Source of the DNA: Photobacterium aquimaris
GTDB lineage: Bacteria > Pseudomonadota > Gammaproteobacteria > Enterobacterales > Vibrionaceae
Direction of reading: 5' to 3'
Assembly (NCBI RefSeq): GCF_002954455.1
Contig: NZ_MSCC01000001.1
Coordinates: 1,214,929-1,278,928, forward strand
Length of the DNA: 64,000 nt
Of this stretch, positions 8,531-16,900 are shown piece after piece. A program made the position numbers and the translations under genes. The notes under the pieces were generated by a model. It made no database searches. It had not been told where the DNA came from and worked only from the letters and a program-made list of their open reading frames with translations. How positions within the stretch are numbered: position 1 is the first letter of the stretch; each line of letters opens with the position of its first letter.

Positions 8531-10049
8531 CCCATTTAGAAATGTCCGGTTTTAACCCGTTAGAAATGTCATGTTGAACTATCTTCAGATCATAGGTTTT
8601 GCTATGAACTGGAATCAATAAATGTTGCTCACTATGACTGAAAATGAATTAAGCCGAATCAAAATTATTCAAGATGTTTGTGATAAACAAATAACTGGTG
8701 TTGAAGCTGCTCGCCGACTGAACTTGAGCTGTCGTCAAGTATCACGATTAGTAAAACGCTTTACTCAGTTCGGTGCTGGCGGATTACTTTCACAACAACG
8801 CGGCGTGCCAAGTAATCATCGTTATGATGATAATCTTAGGCTGCGTATTTTAAACCTGATCCACGAATATTACGCGGACTTCGGACCCACATTGGCGCGT
8901 GAAAAATTGATTGAACGTCACGGCATTAAAATTGGATTAGAAACCTTACGTCAATGGATGATCGCAGATGGCCTTTGGGTACCACATTTCAAACGTAAGC
9001 CTCGTGTTTATCAACCGCGACATCGACGCGATTGTTATGGTGAATTAATTCAGATAGATGGCTCACATCATGATTGGTTTGAAGGCCGCAGTAACAAATG
9101 TTGTTTGTTGGTTTTCATTGATGATGCCACCGGCAAACTGATGAACTTACGTTTTAGCGAAACAGAATCTGCGTTTGATTACATGGTTGCCACGCGTGAA
9201 TATGTTGAACATCATGGCAAACCCACTGCTTTTTACAGTGATCGGCATGCGGTATTTCATGTCGTAAACGGGATGCGAAAACCAACCGTGTGACTCAGTT
9301 TGGTCGTGTTTTACATGACTTAAACATTGAATTGATTTGCGCCAACAGCTCTCAAGCCAAAGGTCGTGTTGAACGTGCCAACAAGACCTTACAAGATCGC
9401 TTAGTCAAAGAAATGCGTTTACAACACATTGATAATATTGAAAAAGCTAATCCGTGGCTCCCCGACTTTATCCTTGATTTTAACCAACGTTTTGCCAAAG
9501 CTGCTCAATATCCTAAAGATATGCATCGGCCATTACGTGAATCGACAGATGAATTACACGATATTTTTGCGTGGCAAGAGCCAAGAAAATTATCAAAGTC
9601 ACTGACATTTCAATATGACAAAGTTATTTATTTAATTGATCCAACCGAAGAAAATCAACGACTTGTGCATCAAATTGTTAAAGTTCTAGATCGCCCAGAT
9701 GGCACCATTGCCATTCAATACGGACATCGTAAATTAGAATTTAAAGTATTTGATAAGCTCGAAGATGTTGACCAAGGTCAGGTGATCGATAATAAACGTT
9801 TGGGCGCAGTATTGAAATTTGCCCAGGCGAAACAGCAACAATATGACCAACAACAAACACGTAGTCGCAGTAAAAAAGCCCCCAAACGAACCGCCCAACA
9901 GCGAGTAATCCGTCAACTTGAAGCCATCAATCCTGTGTTAGTTCACCCTGAACATAAACCCAGCACCAGAAAAAAGCCGTGACTTCCCTACTCTATAACC
10001 CCAATTTCACCACAATGAACCACCTTAAAAGGAGACATTTTAATCGGGG
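8531..10049 (+). mobile_element. ISNCY-family insertion sequence, copy 1 (near complete, transposase frameshifted)
   Basis: About 1.52 kb. The ends are imperfect inverted repeats that share CCC...AAATGTC-N3-TTTTAA: the left end has AAATGTC at 8540-8546 (with a second copy at 8564-8570), and the right end has the complement GACATTT at 10034-10040. The element encloses one transposase gene interrupted by a frameshift. I see no target duplication at the chosen ends, so the exact limits may be off by a few bases. It lies 12 bases from the dif site. Confidence 0.7.
8622..9982 (+). pseudogene. ISNCY-family transposase with internal frameshift
   Basis: Two overlapping frames, 8622-9293 and 9290-9982, together encode the expected transposase of about 453 residues. 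An N-terminal helix-turn-helix (about 5-60) precedes an rve-type DDE core with QIDGSHHDWFEG, FIDDATGKL and YSDRHAVF, then after the break CANSSQAKGRVERANKTLQDR, which holds the catalytic Glu. The frame is lost around 9261-9265, where HAVFHV should continue into KRDAKTNRVTQFG; a single missing base explains it. The site is not a homopolymer, so it is probably a genuine inactivating mutation. Confidence 0.82.
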
Positions 10050-10072
10050 AATAATGATGTAGCTCCCAAGGT

Positions 10073-10905
10073 AAAGTGTCTCTTTTTTGCAAAGCTAAAA
10101 TGTCCTGTTTTTCTATAGTGATCAGTATCTACTGATCAATGTGAGTTAAACAAAATATGTTGGTGACCATGAATGACAAAGAGATATTTCGCTTAGGTAC
10201 AATTCGTGATGTTTGCGAAAAACGGATCAGACGCAAAGATGCTGCTCAGCTTCTTAATGTCAGTGTTCGTCAGGTTCAACGATTAATAACACGCTATCGA
10301 GATCTTGGTGCTGCGTCGCGGACAATCACTAGGCAATAAAATTAATGCTGATATACGACATCAATGTTTAAATCTCATCCACGAATATTACTCAGACTTC
10401 GGACCCACGTTAGCGCGTGAAAAACTGATTGAACGTCACGGCATTAAAATTGGATTAGAAACTTTACGTCAATGGATGATCGCAGATGGCCTTTGGGTAC
10501 CACATTTCAAACGTAAGCCTCGTGTTTATCAACCGCGTCATCGCCGTGATTGTTATGGTGAGTTAATTCAGATAGATGGCTCACATCATGATTGGTTTGA
10601 AGGCCGCAGTAACAAATGTTGTTTGTTGGTTTTCATTGATGATGCCACCGGCAAACTGATGAACTTACACTTTAGCGAAACAGAACGAGATGCCAAAACC
10701 TTACAAGATCGCTTAGTCAAAGAAATACGTTTACAACACATTGATAATATTGAACAAGCTAATGCGTGACTCCCCGACTTTATCACTGATTTTAACCAAC
10801 GTTTTGCTAAAGATGCTCAATATCCTAAAGACATGCATCGACCATTATGCGAATCGATAAAATCCAATATGGTTATTGCAAATATGGATTTACACACACG
10901 CAGTA
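10073..10905 (+). mobile_element. ISNCY-family insertion sequence remnant, copy 2
   Basis: A second, shorter copy in direct orientation begins about 25 bases after copy 1. The left end carries AAAGTGTC (10073-10080) and AAATGTC (10098-10104), related to the end repeats of copy 1. The right part is lost: homology fades after the CGCAGTAAAAAA match near 10905. It contains at least two internal deletions compared with copy 1. Confidence 0.65.
10157..10905 (+). pseudogene. Degenerate ISNCY transposase, mosaic with copy 1
   Basis: The N-terminal helix-turn-helix region (10157-10360) is clearly divergent from copy 1 and ends in a frameshift after RYRDLGAA. The core from about 10375 to 10688 is almost identical at DNA level to 8860-9168. 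A deletion of about 220 bases then joins FSETE directly to the TLQDRLVKE region, at a GAA shared by both deletion ends in copy 1. A TGA at 10767-10769 replaces the Trp of the copy-1 sequence WLPDF. Further remnants read up to RSKK near 10905. It cannot make a working transposase. Confidence 0.8.
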
Positions 10906-10910
10906 AAAAA

Positions 10911-11236
10911 AACTTCTACTTCCACCTACCTTATTCTTCATTTCTATCTCTAGTTTTGTTTGTTTCTCCATCAACTATCTTGTATTCCTAATATCAATAA
11001 ATAACACCTTAATACTTAAAAGCTAGACAATAAGGTATAGATGGCTTAAATATTACTCCTGAAAATCATTCAAACTATCGTGTTAATATCGATTTTATGT
11101 TAGTTATACTTGTTTCACAATTGCATATTTAGCTGTTTTGTATAAAATACTAAGACGCTTTATCCATTTCGGTATGGTGTATTTGATGACAATTTGGCTA
11201 TCGATTTATAGCTAAAACTGATAGATAAGAATAATA
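10911..11236. other. AT-rich intergenic stretch upstream of the ToxR-like gene
   Basis: 326 bases without a credible reading frame. This is the boundary between the insertion-sequence debris and the regulator pair, and presumably contains the regulator's promoter. I see no inverted repeat or dif-like copy in it. Confidence 0.5.
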
Positions 11237-12019
11237 ATGAACGATGAAGTAAACGACGATTGTAAACGTATTGGGCGTTTCGATGTTGATTTTGCACGTA
11301 GAACCATAACTCGAATTAGTGATGGTGCTTTTATTAAAGCCTCACGATCAGAAACCTTAATTTTTACTCTTCTTGCTGAAAAAGCGAATAATACAATATA
11401 TAGAGAAGTATTATTAACTGACTGCTGGCAAGGAAAAGTTGTGACTAACAATTCTTTAACTGTCGCAATCAAAAACTTACGAACTGCTTTTGCAAAAATC
11501 GGTGAGCATAAAATAATAACTACAGAGCCAAAGCTGGGTTATTGTATTAGACAATCAGCGCTTATTGATGATGGTTCTCACCCTCCTAAAAATAATGATA
11601 TTATTTGTGATGAGAGTGATGTACAACCAATTATTTTTAAAGAAGAAGTAGAAAATAAAGAGCCGTTAAGCTTATCAAATAAAGTAAAAACAGATGTGGT
11701 GCCACCCAAATGTAATATTAACTTGTTTGAAATTATTGTAGGAATAATATTTTTCTTTACAACGTTAATAATTTGTTATCGTTTCCTGTTTTTCATGGAT
11801 ACGACTTCTGTTGAAGGGTTACCGGTTATTTATAATGGTGTTGATTTACCAAAACCAGTACAAAATGCTATTTTACAGAATGACAATAGTAGCATAAGTA
11901 GATGGTATGCGTTCCCTATTAGTAAATCATGTAATTACTACCAATTATTTAGTGTAAGTAATGGTCAATTTATTAATTACTCATCTACTATTAAGCAGGA
12001 AATTTGTAGTGTTAAATAA
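11237..12019 (+). CDS. ToxR/VtrA-like transmembrane transcriptional regulator
   Basis: 260 residues: an OmpR/ToxR-type winged helix (about 10-106, with the wing motifs NNSLTVAIKNLR and TTEPKLGYCI), a linker, one transmembrane helix (about 164-187) and a short periplasmic domain (188-260). Two periplasmic cysteines, Cys232 and Cys257, could form a disulfide, as in ToxR. Such one-component regulators bind DNA while anchored in the membrane and sense periplasmic signals. The 3' end overlaps the next gene, which encodes a membrane-anchored periplasmic partner, as in toxRS and vtrAC. It is not toxR itself, since the periplasmic part is unlike it. Signal and targets are unknown. Confidence 0.82.
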   Translation: MNDEVNDDCKRIGRFDVDFARRTITRISDGAFIKASRSETLIFTLLAEKANNTIYREVLLTDCWQGKVVTNNSLTVAIKNLRTAFAKIGEHKIITTEPKLGYCIRQSALIDDGSHPPKNNDIICDESDVQPIIFKEEVENKEPLSLSNKVKTDVVPPKCNINLFEIIVGIIFFFTTLIICYRFLFFMDTTSVEGLPVIYNGVDLPKPVQNAILQNDNSSISRWYAFPISKSCNYYQLFSVSNGQFINYSSTIKQEICSVK

Positions 12020-12422
12020 AGCGCTTATTGGTATTGTTAGTGCTCTTGTATTTTTAATGATACAGGCAATAATAAGCTCTGTTAATACCAAAGCTTCATA
12101 TGAATTCTCAGTAAAGAATACTATTGAATTAAAAGAAATATTGAAAATAAAATTGAATGACGGGCATGCATCGATTTCATTTTTACCTAATGGAAAAGAT
12201 GCTTACCCTAGCCGCTTTGATGGCTTATTTTTACGTTTTCAAAACCATTATTATTTATTAGGTTTTGAGCATATTGGTAAAAATAACTCTCAGCTAATGT
12301 TTAATAGTTTTTTTATTGATTCACTGCGTACAGGTAGCGCTATTTATATATCAGGTTCTACTTATTTTTGTAGTAATAATAACGCACCTAATGTGTTATT
12401 AGGCAAAAGAATAGTTAATTAA
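12009..12422 (+). CDS. Membrane-anchored periplasmic partner of the ToxR-like regulator (ToxS/VtrC-like position)
   Basis: The best start is the GTG at 12009, eight bases after AGGA, giving 137 residues and an 11-base overlap with the regulator; an ATG at 11961 would lack an RBS and extend far into the regulator. The N-terminal segment ALIGIVSALVFLMIQAIISS is a signal anchor, and the rest is predicted periplasmic and beta-rich. No family is recognisable by eye. By architecture it matches the second component of co-component systems (ToxS, VtrC, FidL), which bind the periplasmic domain of the regulator and often a ligand such as bile salts. Function is inferred from position only. Confidence 0.7.
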   Translation: MLNKALIGIVSALVFLMIQAIISSVNTKASYEFSVKNTIELKEILKIKLNDGHASISFLPNGKDAYPSRFDGLFLRFQNHYYLLGFEHIGKNNSQLMFNSFFIDSLRTGSAIYISGSTYFCSNNNAPNVLLGKRIVN

Positions 12423-12427
12423 ATAAT

Positions 12428-12454
12428 AAGAGCCATGAATGTGGCTTTTATTTT
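12428..12454 (+). terminator. Intrinsic terminator of the ToxR-like pair
   Basis: AAGAGCCA-tgaatg-TGGCTTTT stem followed by ATTTT, starting five bases after the stop codon of the partner gene. Confidence 0.7.
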
Positions 12455-12544
12455 AAGTAGAAATAAAAAGTTATAGTGCATTAGAATTAATAGTTCACTC
12501 ATTACCATCTAATTGATATTATTAGTATTCAATTAGGAGTATTT

Positions 12545-12790
12545 ATGGCTATTACTATTAGAGATATCGAGCAGCATCACTACATGATTGAAGCATTAAA
12601 ATCTCTGACAGAAACAAACGTAACAACAAAAGCATTAATTAAAGGTGGTTATTTAGCCGTTGAAATAGGTGAAAAATTAGAAAAAGAGACTATTCGACGC
12701 CAACAAGCAGAAAATGAACTTATTGAATTAAAACAAAAAATTTCGATATTCATTAATAGCAAAGAAGAATTAATAAAATCTATTCGATAA
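12545..12790 (+). CDS. Small coiled-coil protein, unknown function
   Basis: 81 residues with a clear RBS (AGGAG, six bases before ATG). The N-terminal half (ITIRDIEQHHYMIEALKSL then TTKALIKGGYLAV) resembles the ribbon-helix-helix-like start of small DNA-binding or antitoxin-type proteins. The C-terminal 35 residues form a charged coiled coil. It is a single gene between two terminators, next to the ToxR-like pair. No toxin partner is visible. The resemblance is weak and the function unknown. Confidence 0.6.
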   Translation: MAITIRDIEQHHYMIEALKSLTETNVTTKALIKGGYLAVEIGEKLEKETIRRQQAENELIELKQKISIFINSKEELIKSIR

Positions 12791-12796
12791 TAATAT

Positions 12797-12821
12797 AGCC
12801 CAAGATGATTATTCTTGGGCT
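12797..12821. terminator. Bidirectional hairpin between convergent genes
   Basis: AGCCCAAGA (12797-12805) / TCTTGGGCT (12813-12821), a perfect 9-bp stem with a 7-base loop. It lies between genes converging from both sides and overlaps the stop of the minus-strand gene. Confidence 0.7.
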
Positions 12822-13224
12822 AATTAGTTTTATCACTTATAACTAACTCCTCAAACCCAGTTTGAGGGTCATAGTCTCGAGAGAAAGTCATATTGTTAAA
12901 CGCGACCATACATAGTTCAGTAGTATAAGAAACAATACAACCAGGCATCAGATGTCCTCCATAAACATTCCCTTTCCTATCCGCAACTGAAATATGAACA
13001 TGAATATGTTGGGGAGTTAATGTTCCGGATAATGTTATAATCTCTAAGGGGCCAGTTATATTAAGCGTGTTCTTCTCATTAGCTAATCGAATATTAGCAT
13101 GCGATAAACATCCGACACCTGTTAATAATGATCCCGCTTGAATACCATTTACTTTAACAAGCTCTAGTAGCGAATTACGTAAATCATCCCCTTTGACCAA
13201 TCGTTTTGCATAAGGTGTTATCAT
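12820..13224 (-). CDS. PPC/DUF296-domain protein
   Basis: 134 residues made up entirely of one PPC (DUF296) domain. The histidine cluster PQHIHVHISVADRKGNVYGGHL is typical of the bacterial single-domain form, whose His residues bind a metal ion in solved structures. Plant relatives are AT-hook DNA-binding proteins, but bacterial members have no AT hook and no established role. The start ATG at 13224 has only a weak upstream purine stretch (AAAGG). It appears monocistronic. Confidence 0.85.
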   Translation of the reverse strand: MITPYAKRLVKGDDLRNSLLELVKVNGIQAGSLLTGVGCLSHANIRLANEKNTLNITGPLEIITLSGTLTPQHIHVHISVADRKGNVYGGHLMPGCIVSYTTELCMVAFNNMTFSRDYDPQTGFEELVISDKTN

Positions 13225-13246
13225 TGATGACCTTTTATATAAATAA

Positions 13247-13272
13247 AAACGTTACCTTTATAGGTAACGTTT
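13247..13272 (-). terminator. Terminator after the DUF3634 gene
   Basis: Perfect 10-bp stem AAACGTTACC / GGTAACGTTT with a 6-base loop, followed on the reverse strand by TTATTTAT. It lies 15 bases past the stop codon. Confidence 0.75.
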
Positions 13273-13286
13273 CATTATTAAATTAA

Positions 13287-13592
13287 TTATGCCCTTTTTC
13301 CACGTTTTGATGTTGGTGTATTGTGCGGAAAAACATTTTTTATACGTTGTTTTACTTTATTTGGAATTGTTTTTGAAAAATCAAATTTAGTCGCAAATCG
13401 TGTTTTATATACTTTAATTCGCCCAGAAAATGGTTCTTTATGTGCGATTTCTTGACAAGATTTTTGAAATCCCGTTGGTACTTGTCCTTTTGACTTAATG
13501 AGTTCGCCATCTTTAAACTCGAGCACCATTATAGGGCGATCCTTAAACACAAGAAAAACAACCACAATAGCTAATAAAAGAACATATTCCAT
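13287..13592 (-). CDS. DUF3634-family membrane-anchored protein
   Basis: 101 residues when begun at the ATG at 13592 (MEYVLLLAIVVVFLVFKDR), which has the RBS AGGGAG; an upstream in-frame ATG would add 15 residues without an RBS. There is one N-terminal transmembrane helix, then a short basic cytoplasmic domain (FSGRIKVYKTRFATKF...) ending in a Lys/Arg-rich tail. I recall this family as restricted mainly to Vibrionaceae and neighbouring matP. Function unknown. Confidence 0.8.
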   Translation of the reverse strand: MEYVLLLAIVVVFLVFKDRPIMVLEFKDGELIKSKGQVPTGFQKSCQEIAHKEPFSGRIKVYKTRFATKFDFSKTIPNKVKQRIKNVFPHNTPTSKRGKRA

Positions 13593-13657
13593 TACACACT
13601 CCCTAATAATCAAATTAAACTGAAAGAGAAGTACCAACGACTAAATCAAAAAGTATT

Positions 13658-14119
13658 TTACTCAAAAGAATCTGAATTAAGTTGTTGGTTAAAATCATTT
13701 TTTAAATCAGATTCTTTTTGACTAGCTTGCTCTGTGCGAGAGCTTTCGCTGATCAAATACTCAATAGTATCCGACAATGTTGAACCTAACTCTTGTGACT
13801 TTTCAGCTAGCTTTTCCCAAACTCGGTAATCTAAGTCAATAGATTTCTTTCTTGTATGTTTCTGTTCTGAGTTAAAATGTCGCTTTCGTTTAGCACGAAT
13901 AGCTTGTTTTAATTTATTCTCTAAAGTACTAGCCATATTATTATCAATCCACTCGATAACTTTGGTTGGCTCATGCTCAAGATCAAGTAATATTTTTATT
14001 GCACCATCCGCTTCACTTTGATCTACAAAGCTTGTTATTGCCTCTCCTTCTTTCCATTTTTTAACCAAATAAGTCCATTTCCAACCTGCTTCAAGGTTCT
14101 CAAGTTGCTGATATTTCAT
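13658..14119 (-). CDS. matP: Macrodomain Ter protein MatP
   Basis: 153 residues starting MKYQQLENLEAGWKW, the same start as E. coli MatP; the upstream in-frame MRTINP extension is unlikely. MatP binds matS sites as a dimer through a four-helix bundle and ribbon-helix-helix fold (RKRHFNSEQKHTRKKSIDLD and following). The C-terminal part is longer and more acidic than in E. coli. MatP condenses the terminus region and ties it to the divisome through ZapB. Its own matS sites are visible at 2423 and 14601, and dif is 5 kb away. It is divergent from lonH, as in E. coli. Confidence 0.96.
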   Translation of the reverse strand: MKYQQLENLEAGWKWTYLVKKWKEGEAITSFVDQSEADGAIKILLDLEHEPTKVIEWIDNNMASTLENKLKQAIRAKRKRHFNSEQKHTRKKSIDLDYRVWEKLAEKSQELGSTLSDTIEYLISESSRTEQASQKESDLKNDFNQQLNSDSFE

Positions 14120-14242
14120 AGGATTGATAGTTCTCAAACTATTTAGACTGGATGTTACAGTGTAACTCTATAGAGGTAAAATAACAATCTCTTCGCTAAA
14201 TATTAAATCACCTTAATATTGAAATTTAAATATAGACGATAA

Positions 14243-16030
14243 GTGTCTATTATGAGCCCTTTGATTGCTTTATACTGCACATCTTTTCACAGTAACAATA
14301 GAAATCATAAATTTATGCATGAAGAATCTTGGCGTAACATGTTTCCTGATTACAGCCCATATCAGCACGTTTTAGATCAATATGATGATTTAAACCCTAC
14401 TCTGGTTGGCATTCTCCAATCTCGCCTATCAGATGCAGTACGCCGCTTCACCGCGATGAATTTACAGCCACGCATTCTACGCATTACGGCTTCTGATAAC
14501 ACCTTATATCGTGATTACATTATTGAATTGCTAAAAAAAAGCATTAACAAATCAAGTAATAATAATGAAAATAATGTAACACAGCCGATTATCATTGCAG
14601 GTGACAACGTCACTCATGAAAAGCTTTTTGGCGCAGTCTACCCAGCTAAAAGCGGTGAAACGCAATCTCAATTAAAACATGGCCTCTTACATCAAGCACA
14701 TAACGGTTATCTTGTTTTATCGATTACTGCTATTTTAAGTGATCCAAGCTTATGGCCACAATTAAAAAATGTACTAACGAATGGCCAGCTTGAATGGCGT
14801 CCAATATCAAATAAGCACCTTTATAACCTACCAGCACCAGAAAGCGTTAATGTGAAGCTTGTGATCATTGGTGAGCGTTATCTGATGGCTGAACTTGATA
14901 CTGCAGAACCTGATTTAAGTGACGGCTTGGCAATGTATGGTGAGTTTGAACAAGATTTATTGTTAAACGAAGCAACGCTAACAGATTACTTGAGCTATAT
15001 TAAAGGCATTACCCATCAATATGGTTTACCACCACTTGCTGATTCTGATGCAATTCACGCTGTATTGCAGGCAGGTGCTCGACATGCTGAAGATCAAACA
15101 CGATTGCCATTATGCCCATTATGGCATTTGAATTTGTTATCAGAAGCCGCTGTAGAGTCTGAAGGCGATCCAATCACTGCACTGCACATTAAAGCCTCAC
15201 TAAGAGCAAAAGAATATCGAGAGTCATACTTACCTGAGCGTGCAATTGCAGATATCCATCACGGCCAAGTTTTAATCGCAACTGAAGGTGAAGAAGTAGG
15301 ACAAGTAAATGGCTTAACCGTCGTTGAAATGCCTGGCCATCCTAGTGCTTATGGCGAACCTGCTCGTATTTCTTGTGTGGTTCACTTTGGTGATGGCGAT
15401 ATTGCTGATGTTGAACGCAAAGTTGAACTTGGCGGAAACATTCACGCAAAAGGCATGATGATTATGCAAGCCTTTGTTGCTACAGCGCTTGATTTAGACC
15501 AAGCGCTTCCCTATTCGGCATCTATTGTTTTTGAACAATCATATTCTGAAGTCGATGGTGACAGTGCATCTCTTGCTGAACTTTGTGCCCTTATGTCAGC
15601 ATTATCATCACAACCTATCAATCAAGAGGTTGCTGTTACAGGTGCAGTAGATCAATTCGGTCGTGTACAAGCGGTTGGCGGTATTAATCAGAAGATTGAA
15701 GGTTTCTATAAGGTTTGTGTTCATCGAGGCCTTACTGGCAATCAAGGCGTTATTTTACCGCACACCAATCTATCAAGCTTGTGTTTAAATGATGAAGTGA
15801 TTGAAGCAATTAAAGCAAAACAATTCCACGTATGGGCTGTAAATAATGTTGATGAAGCAATTCCTCTTCTTACTAACAAACCTTTCCGTAGTGAAAATGA
15901 AGAAGATGAAACTATCCTCTCTTTAATTGAAGAGCGTATTGATTTTTTCCATCATGGTGATCTTTCTAACGAAGTTGGTATTGTTAATCGAATTAAATTT
16001 GCCATTTCTAACTGGTTGGGCCAGAACTGA
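14243..16030 (+). CDS. lonH: Lon-family protease LonH (YcbZ)
   Basis: 595 residues; E. coli YcbZ/LonH is about 586. The C-terminal Lon protease domain has the Ser-Lys dyad: Ser441 in EVDGDSASLAEL and Lys484 in GGINQKIEGF, numbered from the GTG at 14243. An ATG nine bases later is an equally possible start, and neither has a strong RBS. I see no Walker A motif in the N-terminal half, so ATPase activity is doubtful, as seems true of this subfamily. The order matP-lonH-fabA-rmf is conserved with E. coli. Substrates are not established. Confidence 0.88.
   Translation: MSIMSPLIALYCTSFHSNNRNHKFMHEESWRNMFPDYSPYQHVLDQYDDLNPTLVGILQSRLSDAVRRFTAMNLQPRILRITASDNTLYRDYIIELLKKSINKSSNNNENNVTQPIIIAGDNVTHEKLFGAVYPAKSGETQSQLKHGLLHQAHNGYLVLSITAILSDPSLWPQLKNVLTNGQLEWRPISNKHLYNLPAPESVNVKLVIIGERYLMAELDTAEPDLSDGLAMYGEFEQDLLLNEATLTDYLSYIKGITHQYGLPPLADSDAIHAVLQAGARHAEDQTRLPLCPLWHLNLLSEAAVESEGDPITALHIKASLRAKEYRESYLPERAIADIHHGQVLIATEGEEVGQVNGLTVVEMPGHPSAYGEPARISCVVHFGDGDIADVERKVELGGNIHAKGMMIMQAFVATALDLDQALPYSASIVFEQSYSEVDGDSASLAELCALMSALSSQPINQEVAVTGAVDQFGRVQAVGGINQKIEGFYKVCVHRGLTGNQGVILPHTNLSSLCLNDEVIEAIKAKQFHVWAVNNVDEAIPLLTNKPFRSENEEDETILSLIEERIDFFHHGDLSNEVGIVNRIKFAISNWLGQN
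14601..14613. promoter_or_regulatory. matS site (MatP binding), right of dif
   Basis: GTGACAACGTCAC is identical to the site at 2423 and a perfect match to GTGACRNYGTCAC. It lies inside lonH, next to matP and 6.1 kb right of dif, so the two sites flank dif almost symmetrically. Confidence 0.85.
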
Positions 16031-16098
16031 TCCGAGTTGTTTAGCTTACACGTGTAAGCTAAATTGCTAGCATACTTTTGAAGGAGTAAACGATTCTA

Positions 16099-16614
16099 AT
16101 GACACGCCAGAATTCTTATACACACGAAGAACTAGTTGCATGTGGTAAAAGCGAGCTATACGGTCCTGAATTTCCATCACTACCAGTAGATAATATGCTG
16201 ATGATTGACCGTGTTGTTAATATCTCTGCTGAAGGTGGAGACCACGGCAAAGGATTTATCCATGCGGAATTAGATATCAATCCTGATCTATGGTTCTTCA
16301 ACTGCCATTTCATTGGTGATCCAGTTATGCCTGGTTGCCTTGGTCTTGATGCAATGTGGCAACTTGTTGGTTTCTTCCTAGGCTGGTCAGGTGGCGAAGG
16401 CAAAGGTCGTGCACTCGGTGTAGGTGAGGTTAAATTCACTGGTCAAGTATTACCAACAGCGAAAAAAGTAACTTACGATATTCAACTTAAACGTGTTATC
16501 AACCGTAAGCTTATTATGGGCGTTGCTGATGGCCGCGTACTTGTTGACGGTAAAGAAATCTACGTCGCTAAAGATCTTAAAGTAGGTCTGTTTAAAGATA
16601 CCGACAACTTTTAA
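16099..16614 (+). CDS. fabA: 3-hydroxydecanoyl-[ACP] dehydratase/isomerase FabA
   Basis: 171 residues, the same length as E. coli FabA. The active-site His70 lies in [17 protein letters not shown], which also holds Asp84. FabA dehydrates 3-hydroxydecanoyl-ACP and isomerises trans-2- to cis-3-decenoyl-ACP, the branch point to unsaturated fatty acids. RBS AAGGAG precedes the ATG. It lies 68 bases after lonH and ends in a strong terminator. Confidence 0.98.
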   Translation: MTRQNSYTHEELVACGKSELYGPEFPSLPVDNMLMIDRVVNISAEGGDHGKGFIHAELDINPDLWFFNCHFIGDPVMPGCLGLDAMWQLVGFFLGWSGGEGKGRALGVGEVKFTGQVLPTAKKVTYDIQLKRVINRKLIMGVADGRVLVDGKEIYVAKDLKVGLFKDTDNF

Positions 16615-16636
16615 GTTTTTTCCAGTTTAAATTCCC

Positions 16637-16668
16637 AAGCTCTGAAGCCTGCTTCAGAGCTTTTTTTT
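16637..16668 (+). terminator. fabA terminator
   Basis: An 11-bp perfect stem AAGCTCTGAAG / CTTCAGAGCTT with a CCTG tetraloop, running into eight T. A textbook intrinsic terminator. Confidence 0.95.
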
Positions 16669-16844
16669 ATCTCATATTTATATGTCCACCAGCAAACGCC
16701 GCGAAATATAAACATGGCTGTTTTTTAACAATTGCCATCTTACCTAGCAATCTCAACCAAGAAAAAAAGTATAAGATTGCATTTCACAAAGGGTAAACAA
16801 ACCTTAACTTATAAATATGATGGCAATCATCACTTTTTATACAA

Positions 16845-16869
16845 TAAAAAGCCCCTTCTCCTAAGGGGC
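16845..16869 (-). terminator. rmf terminator
   Basis: On the reverse strand GCCCCTT-AGGAG-AAGGGGC is followed by TTTTTATT, 31 bases after the rmf stop. Confidence 0.9.
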
Positions 16870-16900
16870 ATCAGAAAGGTTAACCATGAGGGAGGTTATC

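Noticed and set aside
11094..11110. TTATGTTAGTT resembling a XerD arm, as a possible second dif
   Set aside because: No XerC-like arm at the required spacing, so it is probably a chance match.
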